This document shows positions 25,126 to 34,197 of a DNA stretch of 64,000 nucleotides, in pieces. The notes under the pieces are model-generated. The model made no database searches, had not been told where the DNA came from, and was given only the letters and a program-made list of their open reading frames with translations. Position numbers and translations under genes: made by a program. Origin of the DNA: Paraspadella gotoi (lineage: Eukaryota; Chaetognatha). Every line of letters starts with the position of its first letter. Positions within the stretch are counted from its first letter, which is position 1. The DNA is taken from contig CM119263.1 of assembly GCA_051294375.1 (NCBI GenBank), positions 14,214,414 through 14,278,413 on the forward strand. The letters run 5' to 3'.

Positions 25126-27347
25126 AAAATTTCAATGTGGATTTCTCAAATAAAAAAACCGAAAACGACCAAGGCAAAGACAGCGGAAGCGCCAAGCTAG
25201 AAGTACCTCATAACGTCAACGATAACTCCTACGACGCTACCGACGACGAAAGTAACCAACACGACGCCCACAATACGTCACCGACGGCCATCATCGACGC
25301 CGTCATCGAAGACAATGCGCGAAAATTGCTCTCGATGACTAAAGAACATCTTGTAGACGTCGACGCCAGGGACGAAAGTGGTAGGACGGCTCTTCATGTT
25401 GCCAGCCAACGAGGCAACTTCGAAGCGATGAGGTGCGTTTTCCCCGCGCAGTTTGCACGTGCCTGATGCGTGTGCTTTTATTTTCATTTTTTTTGGGTTT
25501 TCATTTTCGGAAACGCGACAGAATTTTGACTGAAAGCGGCGCAGATCTGGAGGCAGAGACGCTGACTGGTTTTACTCCCCTGCAACTCTGCGCTATCGAA
25601 GGTCGCGTGGATTCTCTGCGAACGCTCGTCGATCTCGGCGCTAATCACAGAGTAATTGTTTTTTAAAAATTAAATCGATTAAAAAAATGTATTATTATAA
25701 TCTCCATAAACAAATTGTTTATGCTGATGAAGGCTTGAAAATCTAAAGCCGAAACATGTCCTTTATTGAAACAAATAAAATTCATTGTCAAAACGCAAAT
25801 CTTTTCCGCTAAACATTACAACGACGAAAACGAAAGGATTACACATAATATTATAATCTCCATATTGAATGCTTGCTATGATTCTATCGATAATTAAAAA
25901 TTCTTAAAATTACAAATAGTAAGATTCAGTTTTAACTTTTTTAATTTTTAAACATTACCTTTGTTTTAAAAATAATCGAAGCGTCTTGATCGATGATATT
26001 TTATAATTTTCTATCGGATTTCAAGTTTGAGTTATGAACCATTGAACTACTTCTCTGAAGAATAATTCTTGAATTGTTTGACGGAGAACAAAAAATTATC
26101 GTCTCATATATCTTTAAGTCAACTATTTCATGAGATTTATCGTTTGATATCTAGTAACACAGGAAGACATTGTATAAAAAGATTTATAGCAAAATGACTA
26201 AATGAATAAGTACTTTTTTTTTAATGTATACTTGTACAGACGCACATGATGTGCTCAAACTGCTCAATGCTCATGGTACCTTGCCTCCTATCAAATATAA
26301 ATTTATATATATATATAAATATATATTTATATTATATAATATAATATTATCGGAAATTATAAACATTTGAAATGTAATTAGGACAAATAGACAGACGTAC
26401 CAACCTTTCGATCAGCGGAACATAGAGTTGCTTGGCGAGTGTTCTCGGCTCAAGTAAAATTCGGAAGATTCAATATTTTTAATATATTTCGAAGTTATCA
26501 ACTTATATTTTTAACAAAATAAATTGAATTTAAACCCTGATCACTGAAACGACAAGCATCAAACTAAGAAAGCATTGTCAGGCATTTTCAAGCTTCTCGA
26601 CCAGAACAACGACGAAGAAAACGGAGAAGAAGACGACGAATACGAGTTGAAAACAACGATGAAGTCTTTCTTCTCTGAAAAAAAGTTTCGTGTCAGCGAA
26701 AACTGAGCCACTTAACCTTTATTGTTAAACTTAGTTTTGAGACGCAATGGTCCATGGTCCATACTATGGATTTGATTTAATTTTGAGTCAATATTTGGTT
26801 TTGATTTTCAACGAATCATTCTTTTCGCTATTTTCAGGTGGCAACTTGCGACGGCGACTCCTTAATTCATCTGGCGGCCAAAAACGGAAACCTCGAGTTT
26901 TGTTTCGCTCTTACGCGCGATTTCGGCGTCGAGTGGACTGCGCGTGACGGCGCCGGGAGAGACGCGTTGGGCCTCGCCGAAGACGCCGGTTATGGCGAGG
27001 AGGCCGTGACGCTGATGAAAGCGACGGAGGTGGTGGCGAAAACTCTGGCGGCGGTGGAACGAACTAGAAAAGAAAAACAAAAGTCGGGCGCCCAGAGGCG
27101 AGAGAGTCGGGAGAAAAAATTTAGAGAAAAGGAAGAAGATTTGGAAAAGATGAAAAGAGTTTATGAGGAGACGAGGAAGAGGATGAGGAGAAGGAGATCG
27201 AGTTTTTTGGACGAAATCAGGAACGACGCCTTCGGAGATGAAGAAGAAGATGAGGATGATGAATGTGATGATGAAGATGAAAATAATGTAGATGATGAGG
27301 ATGGACTCGAAGACGACAATGATTTTTTCGGAAAAATTAATGATTAG
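25126..27347 (+). CDS. Gene B, ankyrin-repeat protein with coiled acidic tail (copy 1)
   Basis: Ankyrin repeats suggest a protein-binding adaptor; the partner is unknown. Visible exons: about 25126-25432 (ends GRTALHVASQRGNFEAMR), 25522-25651 (GFTPLQLCAIEGRVDSLRTL and LGANH), 26240-26275 (DAHDVLKLLNAHG), 26582-26691 (acidic, NNDEENGEEDDEYELK) and 26838-27347 (GDSLIHLAAKNGNLEFCFAL, then Lys/Arg/Glu coiled coil, then a long Asp/Glu tail ending at TAG). Most junctions join in phase; 25651 to 26240 is one base out of phase, so an exon edge there is wrong or an exon is missing. No in-frame ATG is seen in the first exon, so an upstream exon probably exists. A domain order of ankyrin repeats followed by coiled coil occurs in several ankyrin-domain families, but I cannot name one. 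Confidence 0.7.
25704..25850 (+). ncRNA. Hammerhead-ribozyme-like motif in dispersed repeat (member 3)
   Basis: This segment has the layout of a hammerhead ribozyme. A closed stem I (CATAAAC / GTTTATG, 25705-25723) is followed by the conserved CTGATGA box (25724-25730), a stem II with five pairs (GGCTT / AAGCC, 25732-25750), GAAA (25751-25754) and the near-palindromic CATGTC. Such motifs with a very short stem III are known from Penelope-like and related retroelements, where they can act as dimers. The expected cleavage triplet before stem I is CTC, and stem III pairing on that side is weak, so activity is uncertain. It lies in an intron of gene B. The repeat's shared 3' block, ACGAAAACGAAAGGATTAC, follows. 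Confidence 0.65.
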
Positions 27348-27724
27348 TGAAATGAGTTAGATACTAAAGACCTGTGCAAAAAAAAAAAAAAAAAAAACAT
27401 TGCCCAAATAAATCTGGTTTGATTCCTTTATTATAAAAAATATTATAGGTCAATAAACTTTAGAGAAAAAGCAACGTTCACTCGATCCTTTCTTTGTTAA
27501 TGATAATATTAGGGGTAGCCGCTCTCAATGGGGTGAGTCAAAAAATTTAGGAGTGAGTACATGCTCAAACGAAAATTATACATTTTTATGCATACTTTCA
27601 AAGGACAAAAAAATTCTTATATGGCTCTATTGTCTATACCCTAGTAATTAATTTTTAATATATTTATAAATAGGAAAGGCCAAAAAATTTTTTGAGAAAT
27701 TTTTAATTTTAGGATCAAATTCAG

Positions 27725-28195
27725 ATAGTGTAGCGGTAGTATTTCATACCCCGTTCAGGACCTTGTGTGCAACGGACGGTGAACTGCTCGCGGCATCGTC
27801 TTCTTCAGTGGTTAGCCTACACAAACATGCTGGCACATTAATACTCCTCATGTTAACACACCTCTGCCCTCGACCATCGTGTGTGAAGACGGGAGCAAAA
27901 AAAGGCAGCCCCTCCTAGAGTGCTCGGGCACAACGCGTCCATCATTGCCATCACACTTGAGCGGGTGTGTGATGCCTCGGAGGGGATGTGTAGCGGTAGT
28001 ATTTTATATATATAGCGCCAGAGGTAGCACGAGCTCCTCCCAACCCAAAGGACTCGGGTACGCGTCCTGCTGATTCACGCAAGTAAAAGCGGGACGGGGC
28101 GTCTAACCCACCTGTAGTGACTGACTACAGCCCGATCCGAAGTTTGGGACCTTTTGTGCAACGGACGGTGAACTGCTCGCGGCATCGTCTTCCAC
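27725..28195 (+). mobile_element. SINE-like composite element with 40-bp direct repeats
   Basis: The string GTGTAGCGGTAGTATTT, which resembles a tRNA D-arm, occurs near 27728 and again near 27986. A direct repeat of more than 40 bases (GTGCAACGGACGGTGAACTG, then CTCGCGGCATCGTCTTC) lies at 27759-27803 and 28147-28192. A perfect 7-bp hairpin, CTGTAGTGACTGACTACAG, lies near 28115. GC content is much higher than in the flanks. A tRNA-derived SINE or nested insertion is plausible, but no B box is evident. Copy 2 has the same structure at about 53393-53852. Confidence 0.45.
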
Positions 28196-28930
28196 AATAG
28201 CTCATAAAAAGTTGTCTATACAAAGTATAATTCTTTTTTAAATATTTTTATGATAAATAGGTCAAAAATATTTATTTTTACTGAGAAAACGTAAGAATTT
28301 TTGAAAGCTGTAATTATATTTCTTGTTTAACTTTTTATGCTCTATCAGAATCCATAAAAAAATTTAAGATTTCAAAAAAATTTAATTAGGATAGTACCCT
28401 CAGAAAAAAGTATTTTTGACAAAAAATATTTTAATACTAAATTCTATGCTCATGTATACATTAGCATTTAAATTTCATCGGCTATGGTTAATAATATGGA
28501 TTGTTTTCAGTTTTTATTATATATGAAAATTTCAAAATTAGCTGTTATACTTTTTTAAATTAAAAAAAACAACTAAATATATGTGTTTTTAATTTTAATT
28601 AAAATGTTTTTTTTTAATTGTTTTGCTTATCTAAAACTAAAATTATTTGTTTATGTTTGTTTATGATGTTAGTTTTGACTTCTGTAAATATATTATGAAT
28701 ACGATGCATACGATAATTTTTTTAGCCGATGATTAATCGGGTAATTATCCAGAGAAAGAGCATAGCGGGGAAAAGTTTTTGAATGAGATCGAGGTAAGAG
28801 GTATCAGAAACAATAATAATAATTTCATCACCATCGCGGAATTCGCACGCGCAATCTACGCCACGTCGGATATTCCAAGTAGGTAGTGTCATGTAAAGGC
28901 TCATACCTTGAAATTTTACCCAATTATAAT
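28196..28930. other. AT-rich intergenic DNA, no feature seen
   Basis: Strongly AT-rich with long A and T runs. I find no supported exon or RNA. Confidence 0.5.
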
Positions 28931-28933
28931 TTG

Positions 28934-29065
28934 CAGGAATAAGTTTGATTTGTTTGTGACAACGATTTGTTTTATTTCAGTTAAAACAAATCGTTGTCAC
29001 AAACAAATCAAACTTATTCCTGAAAATTCCGAAAGCTACGAAACGAAAGGATTACTCAATGTCCA
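28934..29065 (+). repeat. Perfect 41-bp hairpin fused to the dispersed-repeat 3' block (member 4)
   Basis: The arms 28934-28974 and 28982-29022 are exact reverse complements around a 7-nt loop (TTTCAGT). The hairpin is followed by AAGCTACGAAACGAAAGGAT, the same block that ends the repeats near 22335, 25040 and 25840. The hairpin therefore belongs to, or was inserted with, that family. The copy 2 counterpart near 54592-54680 has single-base indels in each arm. Confidence 0.85.
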
Positions 29066-29269
29066 CAATTATAATTATACTTAAAAGGAAACAGAACAAA
29101 CAAAAAACCTTTATTTTCGTGAATTAGCATAACCAGTTATAAAAATAAAAAAAATTGAATTAAATCTTTGTATTAGTAGCAATCTGCGTTAGGAAACAAT
29201 GGGATCTTTTGTATTCATTTTCTTTACAAACCGGTAGAGGGAGACTGAGAGGCCCCTTCTTCGGACACC

Positions 29270-29302
29270 TATTTAAGATTGTGACCAATAGAATCTTCAT
29301 TC
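29270..29302 (+). promoter_or_regulatory. TATA box and initiator of gene C
   Basis: TATTTAAG at 29270-29277 is followed by TCATTC, an arthropod-like initiator, with its A at 29299. The TATA-to-start distance is 29 bases, the usual spacing. The gene C ATG lies 24 bases further on. Copy 2 carries the same pair with one A missing from the TATA-like box. Confidence 0.6.
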
Positions 29303-29322
29303 TTTCGTAAAAAGGAAAAAGA

Positions 29323-32300
29323 ATGAAGGCTCTCAAGCTCATCTTCGTCCTGACCCTAGTCGGTAAGTACTGTCATGTTTCATGTCGCTCAAGAGCAACG
29401 GGCGGCCCGAACGTATTAGCATTAGGTAATGGGGTGATAGGAAAAAAACGATGATTAGACCTTTCGGTGCTTTCTCCCACAATAACTAATAGATAATCGA
29501 TTAATTTTGTTCTTAAAAAAACATTAGACTTTACGTTTTTCCTTGATCCTCCGGCTAAATATTATTTATTTTTTTTTTAAATTAGGACAACAGTTGGTTC
29601 AAACGTATAGCAGACCCAGAACGCATATAAAAACTAATCTCTTACGTAAGCTTTATTCAAGTAAGTTCAACATTGATTGCTTTCAAAGTGAAATTCGTTG
29701 TACATATGTATAAATTTATTGACGAATTCATTAGCGACTGTTTTTCTTGTTTGTTTTTTTTTTGTAGAGCTCAATGATGACGGATCTAATTCCAAAGAAA
29801 TTTTACGATCTAAAAAGGGTGAGTACAATGTAATTTGTAACATTAAGTTAGATATCCTTAGCAGTAAGTTTGCATAATACATAAATTGTACCGCAGTACG
29901 TACATATACCTAACAGGCTAGGACTATGATAGTTGTAATGTTATTAATTGATAAAACACGATTAGAATTTTTTTGGCAACTCTTTCAATATTAAAGGAAA
30001 AAACATACTTCATTACTCCTGCACTGCTCCAAACGTTTGTAAACTATGAAAAGTTTATTGGAGTCAACTTTTTATAAGGAGACAGTGATAGATAGAGTAT
30101 AAAATATACAATTTTACAATTGTACATCATACAATAGAAATGAATTAATTCAATTAATTCAGAGACATTCATTTTTTATAAATGGTGATTTTAAAACTAC
30201 AATAACAAACTTTGACCAAAGTATTATTTCTTTATGAAGGAAATTATAACAAACGATATAACTATAAGGACGATATTGAATTTGGTGATGATAATTTGAC
30301 TGTTTATTATGACCGAGCAGCTGATTACACGGAGAGTTATGAAATTGGTACAACCAATATAAAAATTATCCATTCATTTAATAAATAAGCTATCTTGCCC
30401 CTGACTTTGGACAGGCTTTGGTGGTTTAAGGCCTCCATCACTCTTACAAGATAATGACATAGTAGGTCCCTGCTATTATTAGTAATAATGTTTTGAGAAT
30501 AATCAAGGCAAGTTCAGTAATGAAACATTATTCTTAATTTATTTCAGAATTACTCTCAAGGATAAGCGAACTTCTCAACTTGACTCTCAATAACTCTTCA
30601 GATTCCAAAAGTTCCGACAACTTGATCACTGAAACAACTCAAAACCCGGAATCTGGGGATGAATACGTTGTAACTGAAGGACCTGATTCTAAGTCTCAAA
30701 ACACTTCTGCAAATAGTGAAAATCCAACTGAAAGTCCTGATTCTTCTAACAATGATGCAACTGAAAGTCCTGATCACTATGATTCAGTGACTCAAAGCAA
30801 TAGTGCTCATGGTAATAATCCAACTGAAAGTCCTAATTATTCCGATTATTCCTCTCACGATGATGCAACTGAAGGTCCTGATTACTATGATTCAGTGACA
30901 CTGAAAGCAATAGTGCTCATGGTAATAATCCAACTGAAAGTCCATATTATTCCAATTATTCCTCTCACAATGATGCAACTGAAGGTTCTGATTACTATGA
31001 TTCAGTGACTGAAAGCAATAGTGCTCATGGTAATAATCCAACTGAAAGTCCATATTATTCCGATTATTCCTCTCACTATGATGCAACTGAAGGTCCTGAT
31101 TACTATGATTCAGTGACTGAAAGCAATAGTGCTCATGGTAATAATCCAACTGAAAGTCCATATTATTCCAATTATTCCTCTCACAATGATTCAACTGAAG
31201 GTTCTGATTACTATGATTCAGTGACTGAAAGCAATAGTGCTCATGGTAATATCCAACTGAAAGTCCATATTATTCCTATTATTCCTCTCACTATGATGCA
31301 ACTAAAGGTCTGATGGTAATAATCCAACTGAAAGTCCATATATCCTATTATTCGCTCTCACTATGATGCAAATGAAGGTCCTGACTACTATGATTCAGTG
31401 ACTCAAAGCAATAATGCTCATCATAATAATCCAGCTAAAAGTCCTTATTATTCCTATTATTCCTCTCACTATGATGCAACTGAAGGTTCTGATTACTATG
31501 ATTCAGTGACTGAAAGCAATAGTGCTCATGGTAATAATCCAACTGAAAGTCCATATTATTTCCTATTATTCCTCTCACTATGATGCAACTGAAGGTCCTG
31601 ATGGTAATAATCCAACTGAAAGTCCTTATTATTCCTATTATTCCTCTACTATGATGCAAATAAAGGTCCTGACTACTATGATTCAGTGACTCAAAGCAAT
31701 AGTGCTCATCATAATAATCCAGCTAAAAGTCCTTATTATTCCTATTATCCTCTCACTATGATGCAACTGAAGGTCCTGATGGTAATAATCCAACTGAAAG
31801 TCCATATTATTCCTATTATTCCTCTTACTATGATGCAAATAAAGGTCCTGACTACTATGATTCAGTGACTCAAAGCAATAGGCTCATCATAATAATCCAG
31901 CTAAAAGTCCTTATTATTCCTATATTCCTCTCACTATGATGCAAATGAAGGTCCTGATTACTATGATTCAGTGACTCAAAGCAATGCTCATGTAATAATC
32001 CAACTGAAAGTCCATATTATTCCTATTATTCCTCTTACTATGATGCAAATAAAAGGTCCTGATTACTATGATTCAGTGACTCAAAGCAATAATGCTCATC
32101 ATAATAATCCAGCTAAAAGTCCTTATTATTCCTATTATTCTCTCACTATATGCAACTGAAGGTCCTGATGGTAATAATCCAACTGAAAGTCATATTATTC
32201 CTCTCACTATGATGCAACTGAAAGTCCTTCTACTATAATGATTACTCCTCTAACTATTATAATCAATACGATCATCACGAGACCACGACTGCCACCCCAG

Positions 32301-33395
32301 ATACTGAAGCAACTGGAATTCCAGACTTTTTTAAATGTAAACATGGAATTGTGGAGCCTTGGATGTAAATCCTTTCGCAAATCCAGGTAAAGATTCTTGA
32401 TAGTTATTTTTAAAAAATTGGAACTAAAAACTTTTTAATTCCCTTTTTACTGGTAAAAATTGTATTCAAAGGTGCTTGTGAAGAATTAATGACAGAAATT
32501 TGGAATTGGGTTGTCAAAAATTATGACGATGATCACCTTCGTCACTTGAACCGCCGTGATCACGACATCACGATCACACTTTCACGATCACTTTCACGAT
32601 CACAATCACGATCACGATCACAGTCACGATCACAATCATGATCACGTCGCCGTGATCACAATGAGAATGACCTCAATAAGAAAATTCATAATTTTTGGGT
32701 AAGCATGGCTACCAATGCCCTCTGTTTTTTCTTCAAAATTATTTTTTAATCAATTTTTTTTAATCCCTCTAGATATTTGTGACGAATTTAATGGAAAAAA
32801 CTGAAAAATCTGCCAGCGTACTCATCGCTCGCTACTCATAAAATCGTTTCAGACGATTGTACAATATTTAGAAGAAGATGGCCACAAGGAAAGAGAAGTG
32901 AAAAGAGGAGAAGCTCAAAAGGGAAGTCAAAGAAATAGCAAAGGCAAAAACGTATTACAAAGAACCAGGACGAATCGGGGACCTGAAGACGATTAAAGGA
33001 TAAAGCGGGAACCAGCTAAATATTCGAACAAAGACAAAATGAAGGCGGTGTTGATCCAAAGTTGAGGGCTTTGATTAGGAAAGGTGTGGAACTAATAAGA
33101 GGCAAGAAACTTAATAAGAAACGCTTTGAAAAAAAAAATATGCCAAAAAAAGTGGAGAATAAAATTGAAAAAGATACTCTGAAAAGGTTAAGCTTAAGAG
33201 ATATAAATCAAAAGAGTTTGGCGAAAAAGAATACGCAAAGAGTTAAAAGGAGAATTGGAAAGTTTTGAAGAGAAGACCGAACTTAAATTGAGAGATAAGA
33301 TGCAAAAAAAGATGAGAAAATCCAACTTTAGGAGGAAAGTTGACGAGGCAGATTCGATTAAGAAAGGATCGAGACCTGGAAGGAAGTTCAACTGA
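29323..33395 (+). CDS. Gene C, secreted block polyampholyte with 36-residue repeats (copy 1)
   Basis: Probably an extracellular structural, adhesive or mineral/metal-binding protein; this is inference from composition. Exons: 29323-29362, 29586-29660, 29768-29818, 30240-30347, 30548-32386, about 32472-32699, about 32774-33395. The signal peptide is MKALKLIFVLTLVGQQLVQT, split across exons 1-2. Exon 4 is Tyr/Asp-rich. Exon 5 opens with Ser/Asn-rich sequence (N-glycosylation motifs NLT, NNS), then tandem 36-residue repeats carrying DYYDSVT, AHGNNPTESPYY and YSSHYDAT. It ends in a Cys-bearing stretch (KCKHGNC). Exon 6 encodes the His-Asp run, exon 7 a Lys/Arg-rich tail of about 209 residues. The first five introns are phase 1. 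Frameshifts begin near 30897 and persist to the end, so this copy is clean only in its 5' part. No family recognised. Confidence 0.75.
30339..30475 (+). repeat. Satellite fragment overlapping the gene C exon 4 donor
   Basis: The sequence ATGAAATTGGTACAACC and about 120 following bases match the ~315-bp satellite (array at 40085-41108, reversed). The exon ends inside it, at ATT G, and the splice donor GTACAA is satellite sequence. The repeat ends abruptly after GTCCCTGC. Confidence 0.8.
30715..32230 (+). repeat. 108-bp coding tandem repeats of gene C (copy 1)
   Basis: The full unit encodes 36 residues. Shortened units lack about 15 residues (the YYDSVTESNSAHG part). Variants alternate between SNSAHGNNPTES and SNNAHHNNPAKS. 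Units are nearly identical in DNA, so amplification is recent or homogenised. From about 31245 onward most units carry single-base indels. Confidence 0.9.
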
Positions 33396-33839
33396 TGAAG
33401 ATGATTGTCAAATTGGAGAAACCATAACAAACGAATGATAAAAAACTACTAAACCCGGCATCACTAAAATATTATTTGAATTATGGCAGCAGCCTCTTAC
33501 TGTGTAGACTTTTGTCATGCAATGGTGAATTCGAAATAAATGCTTGTTTTAATTTTACTATTACTATTAATATTCTTATCGAATACAGCTATAAACCTTT
33601 AATAATATAATAATTAGCTGTATTAATTTATCTCTAGTGTCACTAATGTGGATTTATCATAATAAAATAAATACGTCCCAGCTGAGCTGTTGGTGCTTTG
33701 CCTATTAAAGTTTTTAAACACAATATCAAAAAACGATTTTTATTTTCTGTCATTATCATCAGTTAGAATTTTCTCCGCCGACAAGAAGTTATTGTTCTCT
33801 TTTTCCTTTTAACTTCCGTCTCGTATCATATCCGAAACC

Positions 33840-33910
33840 CGAACTCCGACGTCACTGAGCGCCCTTCACGTCAACCAATAGACGCACGTATGTAGAGTTG
33901 ACCAATCAAA
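33840..33910 (+). promoter_or_regulatory. Probable promoter elements of gene D (copy 1)
   Basis: Two CCAAT boxes (33875-33879, 33902-33906) and two CRE-like motifs (GACGTCAC at 33847-33854, and CACGTCA at about 33867) cluster about 0.3 kb upstream of the gene D ATG. The same cluster is present in copy 2 at about 59590-59660. Confidence 0.45.
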
Positions 33911-34197
33911 AGCCGCGTTTCGTGCTTCATCAACGCTTGGCGACGCAGAATCCCTGCCATGACTTGCCTACGCCCGGCATCCACCTCATACGGAGAACCA
34001 GAATTAGTGAGAAAGCAATCAATGCCTCGGGAGTTTTTGCAGTCGATTTTTTTTATTAATCAGCCGCAATAGTAAAAAATTTATTCGTTGGGTATATATC
34101 TTATATCTTTGAACTTAAAAAAGTCGAGTTTCCCGCCCATTCGATGCAATAAACTTGTACGATGTCAGAAGACTGTTTATCTTAACAGAAAAAAAAA

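Noticed and set aside
30892-31194. Minus-strand His/Asn-rich repeat frames
   Set aside because: Antisense shadow of the gene C repeats, with no signal peptide or splice context.
33392-33425. CTGATGA followed by GAAA near the end of gene C, a possible hammerhead
   Set aside because: No stem II pairing between the boxes; it overlaps the stop codon by chance.
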